NCBI GenBank assembly: GCA_009784345.1
Contig: WRBW01000003.1
Coordinates: 1 to 52,760 of the forward strand
DNA length: 52,760 nucleotides
Source: Coriobacteriia bacterium
GTDB taxonomy: Bacteria; Actinomycetota; Coriobacteriia; WRKU01; WQUG01
Direction of reading: 5' to 3'
The notes beneath the pieces were generated by a model. It did no database searches. It was not told the origin of the DNA and saw nothing but the letters and a program-made list of their open reading frames with translations. Of this stretch, positions 29,791 through 39,648 are shown in pieces; position 1 is the first letter of the stretch; the number at the start of each line of letters is the position of its first letter. Both the position numbers and the translations under genes were made by a program.

Positions 29791-30545
29791 GCAAGTTCAC
29801 CGCAGGTATCTTCTGCTATGTCTGGCAGCCCCTTAGTGTTGTCGTCGCCAGCACCACCATCTGGGCCACAAACGCGATTGCGCACCTCACTTGCCAGATT
29901 AACGATAGTGTCGATGACCTCTTCTTCAGTCATATGAGTCGTGTCGACTTCAACAGCACCTTCTGCCACCATCAAGGGTGCCACCTCGCGGTTCATGTCA
30001 TAGTGGTCACGATGCTTCAGTGACTGCAATATTGCCTCATAGTCGCAGGGAAGTCCGCGCGCTTCGTTTTGTTTACTGCGGCGACGGGCACGCTCCTCAA
30101 CATCTGCGGTCAAAAATATCTTTAAGGCAGCATTGGGAAAGACAACTGAACCTATGTCACGACCCTCGACAACATAGTTGCCTTGCGCTCCCAGCATACG
30201 CTGTTTTTGCAGCATGTCACCTCGCAGCTCGGGACAAGCAGAAACGGGGCTCACGGCACGATCTGCCTCTGGTGTCCTGATGAGGTCGGTCATTTCTTCA
30301 TCGCCAAAAAAGACGCGACTGGGCAGTACTTCACCCTCTTCGTAGGCAAAGCGAATACGTCTATCCTTGCTAAAAGCGCGCAGGGCGCTACCGTCAGATA
30401 AATCAATACCCCGCGCCAAAGCACCTACCGCTACGGCGCGATACATGGCACCCGTATCCAGATAGTGAAATCCCATTCGCAGGGCAACAGCCTTAGCAAC
30501 GCTCGATTTTCCCGAACCTGCAGGCCCATCAATAGCAATTATCAT
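29787..30545 (-). CDS. cmk: Cytidylate kinase
   Basis: MIIAIDGPAGSGKSSVAKAVALRMGFHYLDTGAMYRAVA. Confidence 0.95.
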   Translation of the reverse strand: MIIAIDGPAGSGKSSVAKAVALRMGFHYLDTGAMYRAVAVGALARGIDLSDGSALRAFSKDRRIRFAYEEGEVLPSRVFFGDEEMTDLIRTPEADRAVSPVSACPELRGDMLQKQRMLGAQGNYVVEGRDIGSVVFPNAALKIFLTADVEERARRRSKQNEARGLPCDYEAILQSLKHRDHYDMNREVAPLMVAEGAVEVDTTHMTEEEVIDTIVNLASEVRNRVCGPDGGAGDDNTKGLPDIAEDTCGELA

Positions 30546-30588
30546 GCTTCTTTTCTCCTCAAAATATCAAGGACTAAGTATAACAAAC

Positions 30589-30625
30589 GAAGAAGCGGCC
30601 ACCTGTGCTGGTTAGCCGCTTCTTC
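30589..30625 (-). terminator. Strong hairpin in the cmk leader (terminator/attenuator-like)
   Basis: GAAGAAGCGGC...GCCGCTTCTTC perfect 11-bp stem followed on the minus strand by GTTTGTTATA. Confidence 0.6.
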
Positions 30626-30718
30626 CAAAGGATAAGACCGATGCGCAGGGGGTCTCAATGCAGCACCGATACTCAGTGCACAACATTGTGTCAGCTCGAT
30701 TACTTTATAGCAAGCAGA

Positions 30719-30746
30719 AATTGGCCAATTGACAGAATTGTCAATT
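30719..30746. promoter_or_regulatory. Two overlapping palindromes (candidate operators) between cmk and the HTH gene
   Basis: AATTGGCCAATT (30719-30730) and AATTGACA-GAAT-TGTCAATT (30727-30746). Confidence 0.6.
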
Positions 30747-30915
30747 ATTTCTTTGTCGTTCAGGGTTTCTCTTTCGTATTCGAAGTGGGGATTTTGATAG
30801 AATGGGTTTTCTCTGCTGCTGATAATTGGGGAAAGCAGCATCTCGCGACCGCCAAACGACGAGAGCGCACTACTCCAGACAGTGCTCTTGGTGCGACATT
30901 TGGGAAGGTCTAGCC

Positions 30916-31299
30916 ATGTTTTTTGAACAGCACAACCTCCACAACTGCCCGTGTTCGCTCATCGAGATCCTCAAGGATGGTCAAATTGCAGTTCACTTTG
31001 GCAGGGTTTTGAGGAAGGCTCGTCTGAAAGAGCACTTCCTCAGCTGCGATTCGCTGGCCACAGAGATGCGCTGTCGATGCGGCATTCAAATTACCGGCAG
31101 AACTATATACCGTTATGAAAAAGGTTTAACGCAACCCTCTGTCGAATTTTTGGTTGCGGCGTCCCTGGTGCTCAGCCCCCACCTCTTCACTAACCTGCTG
31201 ACAGAGATACTGTCCCCAGGACTTATTGGACGATTTGAGATGCGCCAGGCTGCTGCCCACTATGATGCCAGCAAGCAGCTCCCCCTCTTCAAATACTGA
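30916..31299 (+). CDS. Small XRE-like helix-turn-helix protein
   Basis: GRVLRKARLKEHFLSCDSLATEMRCRCGIQITGRTIYRYEKGLTQPSVEFLVAASLVL; ATG at 30916 in frame with the longer ORF. Confidence 0.65.
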   Translation: MFFEQHNLHNCPCSLIEILKDGQIAVHFGRVLRKARLKEHFLSCDSLATEMRCRCGIQITGRTIYRYEKGLTQPSVEFLVAASLVLSPHLFTNLLTEILSPGLIGRFEMRQAAAHYDASKQLPLFKY

Positions 31300-31363
31300 A
31301 AGAGAATTGAAAAAATGTGCGCTGCGTAGTGCTTGAGAAGTGCTCTAGGCGTTCAAGATTAGT

Positions 31364-31433
31364 GCTAATTTAAAAATGAGGAAGCGCAGCGTAGCAAAAC
31401 CTACGTGAGCATTCCTCATTTTTTAAATTAGTG
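31364..31433. terminator. Large bidirectional terminator-like hairpin between convergent HTH gene and rplQ
   Basis: AGTGCTAATTTAAAAATGAGGAA ... TTCCTCATTTTTTAAATTAGTGCT; inner GCGTAG/CTACGT. Confidence 0.7.
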
Positions 31434-31458
31434 CTGAGATTGAGCGTCTAGTGCGCTT

Positions 31459-31809
31459 CTAGTCTACTAGCTCCATAATAACCATAGGAGTAGCATCACC
31501 CTTACGTGGTCCCAATTTTAGGATACGGGTGTAGCCACCGTTGCGGCCTTCAAAACGTTCGACCTCGTTAAAGATCTTTGAAACAACTTCTTTGTCGCCG
31601 ATGGCTGCAATAGCCAGACGACGGCTGTGCACGTCTCCGCGCTTTGCCCAGGTAATTACTTTATCAACGTTGGGGCGAATCTCCTTGGCACGAACCTCAG
31701 TGGTCTTGATGCGATCGTTGCGCAGCACAGCGGCAGTCAAAGACTTCTTTATCGCCTTAGTGTGCGCAGAATCGGTGCCCAGTTTGCGACCCTTTTTTTG
31801 GTGTCTCAT
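31459..31809 (-). CDS. rplQ: 50S ribosomal protein L17
   Basis: MRHQKKGRKLGTDSAHTKAIKKSLTAAVLRNDRIKTTEVRAKE. Confidence 0.97.
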   Translation of the reverse strand: MRHQKKGRKLGTDSAHTKAIKKSLTAAVLRNDRIKTTEVRAKEIRPNVDKVITWAKRGDVHSRRLAIAAIGDKEVVSKIFNEVERFEGRNGGYTRILKLGPRKGDATPMVIMELVD

Positions 31810-31829
31810 GTGTGGACCTACTCCTCTAT

Positions 31830-32768
31830 CTAGTTCTTTAGGTTAAGACCCATGTCGATGAGCTTGTCCTTGACTTCTTCGATTGATTTAGCACCGAAGT
31901 TGCGGACGTTCATCAGGTCATTTTCTGTACATTCGGTCAGTTGACCAATGGTGTTTACACCCTGGCGCTTCAGGCAATTGTATGCACGAACTGACAGGTC
32001 GAGCTCCTCGATGGGGGTATCGAGGCCGCTGGTGTCACTGCGATCGATTTCAACAAAAATCGAACCCTCTTCAAGAGGCGTGATGGTCTGTTCGACAAAG
32101 AGCTGAGTGTGCTCATTGATGACGCGACCAGCGCGTGCGATAACATCATCAGGAACAACGCTCCCGTTCGTTTCGACCTCGAGAATCAGCTTTTCGTAGT
32201 CGGTACGCTGGCCAACACGCGTGTTTTCGACGGTGTAGGTGCAGCGCAGGACGGGCGAAAACAGCGAGTCTATAGGGATAACGCCAATGGCATCCCCGGC
32301 ACGCTTGTTGCGTTCTGCTGAAACGTAGCCACGACCTGTGTCGATGTTGATGTACATGGTCAGCGTGGCACCCTTGTTAAGGTTGGCGATTTCGCGCTCG
32401 GGGTTAACGAGCTCGAATTCGTTAGGCAGCTTGAGGTCTGCGCCTGTCACGACAGCAGGACCGGTTACGGTCAGTTCAGCTTCGGCATGACCCTCGCCAA
32501 TGCCCGTGTCGCGAAACACGAGGCCTTTGACGTTGAGGATGATGTCGGTTACGTCTTCGCGCATACCGTCCAGAGCAGTAAACTCATGCTGTGCACCGTC
32601 GATGCGGATGCTTGTTGCAGCTGCACCTTCCAAAGAGGAAAGCAGTACACGGCGCATGCAGTTGCCGAGAGTGTATCCAAAACCTCTGTCAAGCGGCTCT
32701 ACGATGTAGCGGCTTACGTTGTCTCCAACGTGCTCGACCGTAACTTCTGGTCTCATAAATCTCGTCAT
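31830..32768 (-). CDS. rpoA: DNA-directed RNA polymerase subunit alpha
   Basis: PLDRGFGYTLGNCMRRVLLSSLEGAAATSI; alpha-CTD LSVRAYNCLKRQGVNTIGQL. Confidence 0.98.
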   Translation of the reverse strand: MTRFMRPEVTVEHVGDNVSRYIVEPLDRGFGYTLGNCMRRVLLSSLEGAAATSIRIDGAQHEFTALDGMREDVTDIILNVKGLVFRDTGIGEGHAEAELTVTGPAVVTGADLKLPNEFELVNPEREIANLNKGATLTMYINIDTGRGYVSAERNKRAGDAIGVIPIDSLFSPVLRCTYTVENTRVGQRTDYEKLILEVETNGSVVPDDVIARAGRVINEHTQLFVEQTITPLEEGSIFVEIDRSDTSGLDTPIEELDLSVRAYNCLKRQGVNTIGQLTECTENDLMNVRNFGAKSIEEVKDKLIDMGLNLKN

Positions 32769-32791
32769 AGATACTATCCTTCCCTATCCTC

Positions 32792-33418
32792 TTATTTAGA
32801 GTAGAGCTCGACGATGAGGTTTTCTTTAACCGTCAGGTCGATCTGATCACGAGTTGGCAGTGAAATGACGCTACCCTGGAGCTTTTCGATGTCTACTTCG
32901 AGCCACCCAGGAACGGTGCTGCGCTCTGATGAGATAATGGCAGCCTTGATTACCAGCAGGTCCTTTGCCTTTGGTGCGATAGCCACCATGTCGCCAGGAC
33001 GTACGCGGTATGACGGAATGTCAACGCGCTTGCCGTTAACCTGAATATGTCCGTGACGTACGATCTGACGAGCCTCGCTGCGAGACTTTGCAAATCCGAG
33101 GCGGAACACTACGTTGTCGAGACGAGTCTCGAGCAGGCGCAAGAGGTTTTCACCCGTGATGCCCTGTTGACGGTTTGCCTCTTCGTAGTAGCTACGGAAC
33201 TGCTTTTCGAGCATGCCGTACATACGCTTGGTCTTTTGTTTTTCACGCAATTGAATACGATATTCGCTCTCGCGTGGACGCTTCTTACCAGCCTGACCAG
33301 GCGGATAAGGGCGCTTTTCCATTGCACATTTATCAGAATAGCAGCGGTCGCCTTTCAAGAAGAGCTTCTCTCCTTCACGGCGGCACAGTCTGCAAACTGG
33401 TCCAGTATATCTAGCCAT
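32792..33418 (-). CDS. rpsD: 30S ribosomal protein S4
   Basis: [41 protein letters not shown]. Confidence 0.98.
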   Translation of the reverse strand: MARYTGPVCRLCRREGEKLFLKGDRCYSDKCAMEKRPYPPGQAGKKRPRESEYRIQLREKQKTKRMYGMLEKQFRSYYEEANRQQGITGENLLRLLETRLDNVVFRLGFAKSRSEARQIVRHGHIQVNGKRVDIPSYRVRPGDMVAIAPKAKDLLVIKAAIISSERSTVPGWLEVDIEKLQGSVISLPTRDQIDLTVKENLIVELYSK

Positions 33419-33440
33419 TGTAGATTTCTCCTCTTATTAA

Positions 33441-33836
33441 TTAGACGCGACGACGCTTGCGGGGACGACAGCCATTGTGTGGAATGGGTGTAACATCCTG
33501 AATGCTGGCAATTTCAAGTCCAGCTGCCTGCAGTGAACGAATCGCAGTTTCGCGTCCGCTACCGGGGCCCTTTGCAAACACTGCCACTTTACGCATGCCA
33601 TGCTCCTGGGCGGTCTTTGCAACAGCTTCAGCTGCCAGTTGTGCAGCAAAAGGTGTTGACTTGCGGCTACCCTTGAAGCCTGACGTGCCTGCTGACTGCC
33701 AACAAATGACGTTGCCTGCAGGGTCGGTGATAGTAATGATGGTGTTGTTAAACGTAGACTTTACGTGAGCCTGACCAATCGCAATATTTTTGCGTTCACT
33801 ACGCTTGATGCGGCTGCGTACATTCTTTTTAGCCAT
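33441..33836 (-). CDS. rpsK: 30S ribosomal protein S11
   Basis: [42 protein letters not shown]. Confidence 0.98.
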   Translation of the reverse strand: MAKKNVRSRIKRSERKNIAIGQAHVKSTFNNTIITITDPAGNVICWQSAGTSGFKGSRKSTPFAAQLAAEAVAKTAQEHGMRKVAVFAKGPGSGRETAIRSLQAAGLEIASIQDVTPIPHNGCRPRKRRRV

Positions 33837-33844
33837 GATTTAGC

Positions 33845-34216
33845 CTATCCCTTCTTCTTCGCGCCGATTTGACGACGTGGACCCTTGCGGGTACGCGCAT
33901 TAGTGCTGGTGCGCTGTCCACGAACGGGAAGACCACGGCGATGACGAAGTCCACGGTAACAACCGATCTCCATCAGCCTTTTGATGTTTTGTGATGTTTC
34001 GCGACGCAGGTCACCTTCTACTTTAAGGTTTGCGTCAATGTATTCACGCAGTTGCGTGATTTGAGCATCAGACAAATCGCCCACACGGATATCTGGATCA
34101 ATTCCAGTACCAGCAATAATTTGCTTTGATGTGGTCAGTCCAATGCCATAGATGTAAGTTAGACCAGTTTCTACACGCTTGTCGCGTGGAAGGTCTACAC
34201 CGAGTATACGAGCCAC
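33845..34216 (-). CDS. rpsM: 30S ribosomal protein S13
   Basis: [34 protein letters not shown]. Confidence 0.98.
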   Translation of the reverse strand: MARILGVDLPRDKRVETGLTYIYGIGLTTSKQIIAGTGIDPDIRVGDLSDAQITQLREYIDANLKVEGDLRRETSQNIKRLMEIGCYRGLRHRRGLPVRGQRTSTNARTRKGPRRQIGAKKKG

Positions 34217-34236
34217 TCTCGTCCTCCTGCTTTCTC

Positions 34237-34350
34237 TTAGCCTTGGCGTTGTTTGTGGCGTGGGTTGTCACAAATGACCAACACACGACCATGACGTCGG
34301 ATAATTTTGCACTTATCGCACATTTTCTTTACTGAAGGCCGTACTTTCAC
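34237..34350 (-). CDS. rpmJ: 50S ribosomal protein L36 (not in ORF track; too short)
   Basis: Minus strand from [40 protein letters not shown]. Confidence 0.95.
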   Translation of the reverse strand: MKVRPSVKKMCDKCKIIRRHGRVLVICDNPRHKQRQG

Positions 34351-34422
34351 GACGCTCCCGCCTTTCAATCAGATGTAAATTAAAAATTTATTATTAACGT
34401 CCAGCCGCAGACGGTAATCTTC

Positions 34423-34644
34423 TTACTTATAACGGTAGGTGATGCGTCCACGTGACAGATCATAAGGGCTAACCTCTACGGTTACTTTGTCTCCGGGTAG
34501 TATGCGGATGTAATGCATGCGCATCTTGCCAGAAATGTGAGCTAGTACCTTATGTCCGTTTTCGAGTTCCACCTTGAACATAGCATTAGGGAGCGGCTCT
34601 AGTACCGTTCCTTCAAGCTCGATGGCGCCCTCTTTTTTCGTCAC
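34423..34644 (-). CDS. infA: Translation initiation factor IF-1
   Basis: [55 protein letters not shown] start at 34644 preferred. Confidence 0.95.
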   Translation of the reverse strand: MTKKEGAIELEGTVLEPLPNAMFKVELENGHKVLAHISGKMRMHYIRILPGDKVTVEVSPYDLSRGRITYRYK

Positions 34645-34759
34645 GTGATAATCCTTGTCTCTAAAACACACAAATATATATACTGTTTGAAAACAGCAAC
34701 TAGTAAGTGTAGCAAAAATTGAACGGCCATTCAAGATGTAATTTTTATGGATTTTCGTC

Positions 34760-35575
34760 CTATTTCAGGATGAGCCCGACGGGACAGTGGTCGCTCCCGA
34801 AGACTTCTGCGTAGATAGGCGTGTCCTCCACATGAGGCATCAGTGAAGGTGAGCATAGAAAGTAATCAATACGCCAACCTACGTTGTTTGCGCGCGCATT
34901 GGCGCGGTAGGACCACCAGGTATAGAGACCTGGCACATCGGGATTGCGCTCACGCAGCGGATCGGCAAACCCTGTATCAAGGAGCTGAGTCAGCTTGGCG
35001 CGCTCTTCATCTGAAAAACCTGGCTTTCCTCTGTTGGGCTTGGGTCGTGCGAGGTCTATTTCCTCGTGCGCGCAATTCAGGTCTCCCCCAATGATGACGG
35101 GCTTGCTAACTGCAAGTCCTGAAACGAAGCGGCGAAAAGCATCCTCCCAGCGCATCCGAAAGTCAAGCCTGGCGAGCTCTGGTTGAGCATTGGGGGTATA
35201 GACATTGACCACCCAAAAATCTTTGAATTCACAGGCGGTGACCCTGCCCTCGCGGTCAAGGTCGGAGAGATGGACGTACTCCTCCGCCTTGTCATCAATC
35301 ATGGGGTTGTCGCCCGCAAGCTGGGGCGAGTCGACGTAGCGCAAGACGCGCAGAGGCTTTTCTTTCGAAAAGATAGCTGTTCCCGAGTAGCCCTTCTTGA
35401 GGGCGTAAGACCAGCTTTGGTAGTAGCCGGGAAGCTCGAGTTCGACCTGCCCTTCCTGCAGCTTGATTTCTTGCAGCATGAAGAGGTCGGCATCGAGTGC
35501 CTCGAATTGCTCCATGAAGCCTTTGTTGAGGCTCGCGCGTAGACCATTAACGTTCCATGAGATGAGTTTTTTCAT
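34760..35575 (-). CDS. xth: Exodeoxyribonuclease III
   Basis: [42 protein letters not shown]. Confidence 0.92.
   Translation of the reverse strand: MKKLISWNVNGLRASLNKGFMEQFEALDADLFMLQEIKLQEGQVELELPGYYQSWSYALKKGYSGTAIFSKEKPLRVLRYVDSPQLAGDNPMIDDKAEEYVHLSDLDREGRVTACEFKDFWVVNVYTPNAQPELARLDFRMRWEDAFRRFVSGLAVSKPVIIGGDLNCAHEEIDLARPKPNRGKPGFSDEERAKLTQLLDTGFADPLRERNPDVPGLYTWWSYRANARANNVGWRIDYFLCSPSLMPHVEDTPIYAEVFGSDHCPVGLILK
35271..35282 (-). repeat. Dispersed 12-mer copy (TGGACGTACTCC, 11/12) in xth
   Basis: TGGACGTACTCCTCC; codes EEYVHL. Confidence 0.85.
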
Positions 35576-35585
35576 GAGACTTATT

Positions 35586-35625
35586 GTAGCGAATCGTAGC
35601 GAATGGTAGCGAATGGTAACGAATT
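35586..35625. repeat. Four tandem 10-bp repeats (GTAGCGAATS)
   Basis: GTAGCGAATC GTAGCGAATG GTAGCGAATG GTAACGAATT between the xth start and the subtilase 3' end. Confidence 0.85.
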
Positions 35626-35634
35626 GAAGTGAGG

Positions 35635-37746
35635 TTAGTTTACAACAACCTTGATGACCTTTGTGGCTTTTCCGGTGCCAAAGGTGAAGTAAGTCGTACC
35701 TTTTTTGAGGGCCTGTATGGTGACTTTTCTGCCCGATGCCTTTACCTTCTGGCTACCGTGAAGGGCATTAGACACCCATGAACCTTTACCCTTTTTCTTT
35801 GCAGCTTTGCCGAAGCTGCTGATGGTGGCAACAGCAGGCTTAGAGCTTTTCCAGGAAATGGTGAACTTCTTATTGTTGCAATAATAAGGTGCTACGCGTA
35901 CCACGACTGACTTGCCGCGCTTCATTTTTATCGTAGTAGCCGTCGCCTGCATGGTCACCGGATAGGTTGTTGAGGCGACGCTAGCCGAGTAAGGGCCGTA
36001 ACCCTGGGCATTTACCGTACAAACACGGAAGTAATAGGTAGTATTGTCGGCAAGCCCCGTTACCGTGTAGGCGTAACTAGCTGCAGAGGTGGGTATGGTG
36101 ATGCTTGCCCAGTTGCTGGAACTGCTGGGACGATACTGCAGGATATAGGCTTTGGCGGGGGAAGGATTGCTCGTGTCTTTGCTCCAGTAGACGCTGACGC
36201 TTTTGGGGCCGCGCTGGACGCTCGAAATGCGAGGCTGATAGGGCAAACCCTGTGCTAACTCAAAGGCCGCAAAGGCATTAAGGGCTCCTGCCCCGGTGTA
36301 GATATTGCCTTTTGCACCAATAGGCGTTGCCGTGCTGAGCAACAGGTTCTTTACCTGAGCCGCTGTCAAATTGGGATTGGCGCGCCAGACAAGTGCTGCT
36401 GCTGCGCACACAAAGGGTGCAGAGAATGAAGTACCTGATGCATAGTCGTAGGTATTGTTTTTGTCGAGCACCGTGATGCCGTCTCCTGGTGCTGCAATAT
36501 TTACCCCACTGTTGAAGGTGGAAAAGCTTGAGCGCTGCCCGTTTGCGCTGATAGACGCAACAGAAAGGACTGGTCCGTAGGCGGCGGGATAAAGGACGGG
36601 ATTACCGGCGAGTGCGTTGTTGCCAGCGCTTGCGACAACAAGGATGCCCGCAGCAACTGCCGCATCAATTGACTGTTGCAGATAGGCGGGGAACTCTGTT
36701 CCGCCGAGGGATAGATTGATGATACGCGCATTCTTTTTTGCAACGACATCGTTGATGGCACTGGTGACTGAAGACAGGTAAAGCACATTGTTTGCATCGG
36801 CAACTTTGTAGACAATGACGGTATTGTCCCAAGCTGCACCGGCTACACCGATGCCATTATTAGTGGCAGCACCAATAAGGCCCGCTGTTCCGGTGCCATG
36901 AGCGGCAAGGGGTAGCGTAGATTGTGGGGTAACGTCTGTTCTGTTTGAGCCAAAGTCATAGCCTGCAACAATGTTTGGGCCGCGATCGGCAATATTCATG
37001 TAGAAGCCTGTGTCGATAACCGCAATGGGAATGCTTGCTCCCGTTCCCCTTGTGCTACCCAGGCGTCCCCAAACAGCAGAGAAATTGCCGCCAGGAAAGG
37101 CATTAAGCCCCCAGGTTCCAATATTTGCAACCCTGGTGTTGTAGTAGGGATCGTTGGGATTTGAAGTATAGGCTGCGCAGGTCTCGACAATGACGTCGTA
37201 GTCGACACTTTCATAAAGACCGGTGGAAATCATTTCTGCCATGAGTTCTTGCGAGGTATCGCTGTCACTCTCAATGATTACGAGCGTCTCTGGATCTGAC
37301 GGTTCAGGGTTTTCAAGGATCTCTGTCGCCTCATCGACCTCGAGCTCGCTTGCAAGCTCTTGCACGGATGCCTCGATTTGCGCGGGGGTCGTCTCTTCTT
37401 TTGGCCACGCAACGATGCGCTGGGCATCTACGTTTTCAGCATCGGGACAGAGCGTCTCTGTTTCGTCAAGAACAGCTTCGTTGCTGTTTACGAGAGGTAT
37501 TGCCTCTTCGTCGCCTGCAACGATGCTGTCTGGCACGTTTGCCCGGCCAGTGCTGTCGATAATGGTATCAAGGGTACCGGTGGCCTCAAAAGACTGATTG
37601 TTTGCCGCAAAGGCCGTTGCAGGAAAGACGCTCAGAGTCGAGCTGGCAAGCAGCATCGCAGCAAGAAAAAGGGCAATCGCACGCCTTATGAAATTGTTTG
37701 ATGCGTGACCCATATTAGGCTTCCTTCGGCTTGTGACCCCACCCAT
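35635..37746 (-). CDS. Secreted subtilisin-like serine protease (S8) with fibronectin type III domain
   Basis: Signal peptide; IPIAVIDTGFYM (Asp), AAHGTGTAGLIGA (His), ASGTSFSAPFVCAAAAL (Ser); PRISSVQRGPKSVSVYW...TVTGLADNTTYYFRV (fn3). Confidence 0.88.
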   Translation of the reverse strand: MGGVTSRRKPNMGHASNNFIRRAIALFLAAMLLASSTLSVFPATAFAANNQSFEATGTLDTIIDSTGRANVPDSIVAGDEEAIPLVNSNEAVLDETETLCPDAENVDAQRIVAWPKEETTPAQIEASVQELASELEVDEATEILENPEPSDPETLVIIESDSDTSQELMAEMISTGLYESVDYDVIVETCAAYTSNPNDPYYNTRVANIGTWGLNAFPGGNFSAVWGRLGSTRGTGASIPIAVIDTGFYMNIADRGPNIVAGYDFGSNRTDVTPQSTLPLAAHGTGTAGLIGAATNNGIGVAGAAWDNTVIVYKVADANNVLYLSSVTSAINDVVAKKNARIINLSLGGTEFPAYLQQSIDAAVAAGILVVASAGNNALAGNPVLYPAAYGPVLSVASISANGQRSSFSTFNSGVNIAAPGDGITVLDKNNTYDYASGTSFSAPFVCAAAALVWRANPNLTAAQVKNLLLSTATPIGAKGNIYTGAGALNAFAAFELAQGLPYQPRISSVQRGPKSVSVYWSKDTSNPSPAKAYILQYRPSSSSNWASITIPTSAASYAYTVTGLADNTTYYFRVCTVNAQGYGPYSASVASTTYPVTMQATATTIKMKRGKSVVVRVAPYYCNNKKFTISWKSSKPAVATISSFGKAAKKKGKGSWVSNALHGSQKVKASGRKVTIQALKKGTTYFTFGTGKATKVIKVVVN

Positions 37747-37947
37747 GCCTCAGTCGCACGAACCCTCCGTCTGACTTCAACTAATTATAACAGGAACACG
37801 ACAATATGAACACATTTGCTGCACAATTACCTTATATTTATTCTTTGCATAATTTAAGGCGATACCGTGCAAATATACAGTACCGATAGGAAGTGCTGCG
37901 AAATATTCTTTTATAACTTTTGATTTGCGAACGAAGCGTGAAGAGGA

Positions 37948-38718
37948 CTATTCCTGAGTCAGGATAAGAGGGCCGTCCTCGGTGACAGCGACGGTATGTT
38001 CAATCTGAGCTGCTCGTGATCCGTCAGTGGTAACAACCGTCCAACCGTCGTTGCGCGTCACCACATCATCAGTTCCTAGGGTGAACATGGGCTCGAGGGC
38101 AAGCACCATGCCGACCTGCAGAACCGGGCCTTTGCCAGCTTTGCCCTCGTTAGGGATGTTGGGGTCTTCATGCATGGCTCGACCCACGCCGTGGCCAACA
38201 TATTTTTGGATGATCCCCATGCCGGCAGCGCGACCAACGCTACCAATAGCGTGACTGACGTCACCAAGCCTCTTGCCTGGGACGCATTGTTCAATACCCG
38301 CATAGAGTGCTTTGCGCGTCACATCAATGAGTTCTTGCGAGCGCTGGTCAGTCTCCCCCACGGGAACGGTGTCAGCATTGTCGCCAATCCAGCCCTTGAA
38401 GGTTGCCCCCACATCAATAGTGAAAATGTCGCCCCGGCAAAGCTTTACCTTCTTGCTGGGAATGCCATGGACCACTTCGCTATTGATACTTGCGCAGATT
38501 GAAGCAGGAAAGCCGCTGTAGCCCAGAAAGGTTGGTGTCGCCCCTGCTTCGCGGATGACCGCTTCGGCAATGTCATCGAGCTCGAGCGTGCTGATGCCCG
38601 GCTCGACCGCTTCGCGCGTACAGCGCAAGGCTCGTGCAGCGATGGCACCTGCAAGGCGCATCTGCTCGATTTCTTTTGGCGACTTGATGACTATGTTTTG
38701 TCTCATAAAGCGCGACAT
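37948..38718 (-). CDS. map: Methionine aminopeptidase type I
   Basis: IKSPKEIEQMRLAGAIAARAL, GYSGFPASICASINSEVVHGIPS. Confidence 0.95.
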   Translation of the reverse strand: MSRFMRQNIVIKSPKEIEQMRLAGAIAARALRCTREAVEPGISTLELDDIAEAVIREAGATPTFLGYSGFPASICASINSEVVHGIPSKKVKLCRGDIFTIDVGATFKGWIGDNADTVPVGETDQRSQELIDVTRKALYAGIEQCVPGKRLGDVSHAIGSVGRAAGMGIIQKYVGHGVGRAMHEDPNIPNEGKAGKGPVLQVGMVLALEPMFTLGTDDVVTRNDGWTVVTTDGSRAAQIEHTVAVTEDGPLILTQE

Positions 38719-38757
38719 GGGCGGTAGGTCTTCAGTGAGCGTTCAGCTAGTCTTCAG

Positions 38758-39390
38758 TTAATCTTCGGTGACGATTTTTTGAACGTCAGCCCAGACTTCA
38801 TCAATACTGCGATCACCATCGATGGGATGGAGGATTCCCTTGCCGCGATAATAGTCAATAAGGGGCGCGGTGTTTTGTTCGTAAACCTCAAGGCGTTTGC
38901 GCACGACATCTTCTTTGTCGTCAGCACGCGTTTCAAGTTTGCACCCACACATAAGGCAGGTATCGCCCTCTGAAGCCGTGGTGATTCTGCCACAGGTGGG
39001 ACAGAACCGGCGCGTGCATACGCGCTGAACAATGACTTCTGGGTCGACGTCGATGGCTATCGCTACGTCAATTGAGCGTGCGAGCTCTGCTAATTGCTCA
39101 TCAAGAGCAATGGCCTGAGAGGTCGTGCGAGGGAAACCATCCAGGATAAAACCTTTGTTGGTGTCTTCGTCACCCATTCTGTCTTTGATAAGACCAATGA
39201 CGACTTCATCGGGAACGAGGTTTCCTGCATCCATGAAGCTCTTTGCCTCGAGGCCCAGAGGTGTGCCCGCACTGACCGCAGCACGTAGCATGTCTCCTGT
39301 CGAGATATGAGCAATATTAAAGAATTCCACCAGCTTTGCAGCCTGAGTACCTTTTCCTGAGCCTGGTGCACCGAGCAAAATTATATTCAT
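38758..39390 (-). CDS. adk: Adenylate kinase (zinc-type LID)
   Basis: MNIILLGAPGSGKGTQAAKLVE; CPTCG...CLMCGC in LID. Confidence 0.96.
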   Translation of the reverse strand: MNIILLGAPGSGKGTQAAKLVEFFNIAHISTGDMLRAAVSAGTPLGLEAKSFMDAGNLVPDEVVIGLIKDRMGDEDTNKGFILDGFPRTTSQAIALDEQLAELARSIDVAIAIDVDPEVIVQRVCTRRFCPTCGRITTASEGDTCLMCGCKLETRADDKEDVVRKRLEVYEQNTAPLIDYYRGKGILHPIDGDRSIDEVWADVQKIVTED

Positions 39391-39491
39391 GTATATACCT
39401 TTCATCAAATAAAACCACGCTCATAATAGCACATAGGCAGGTGGCAGGATAGCGGCTTTTACCGTGCTTTTTTCTGCTTGAATACCAGACT

Positions 39492-39568
39492 CTTTCATCT
39501 TTCTTTAAGGTTTTTTTCATCTTTCTTTCATCTTTTTTTAAGCTTTCTTTCATCCTAGATTAATCCTA
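39492..39568 (+). promoter_or_regulatory. Tandem array of seven 11-bp repeats (OmpR/PhoB-type operator candidate)
   Basis: CTTTCATCTTT CTTTAAGGTTT TTTTCATCTTT CTTTCATCTTT TTTTAAGCTTT CTTTCATCCTA GATTAATCCTA in exact 11-bp register. Confidence 0.75.
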
Positions 39569-39585
39569 GGTAAAAGTCCTTCCCT

Positions 39586-39591
39586 TATGAT
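39586..39591 (+). promoter_or_regulatory. -10 box TATGAT for the adhesin gene, 17 bp from the array edge
   Basis: TATGAT at 39586-39591; RBS AGAAAGGA before ATG 39649. Confidence 0.55.
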
Positions 39592-39648
39592 TCCTTTCAC
39601 ATGCCCGACAGAACCTGCGCCCAGAATGCACAGCAGAAAGGAACAGTC

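Noticed and set aside
34440-34450. GATGCGTCCA-like strings (also near 19511 and 18525)
   Set aside because: Only about 9/12 matches; compatible with chance.
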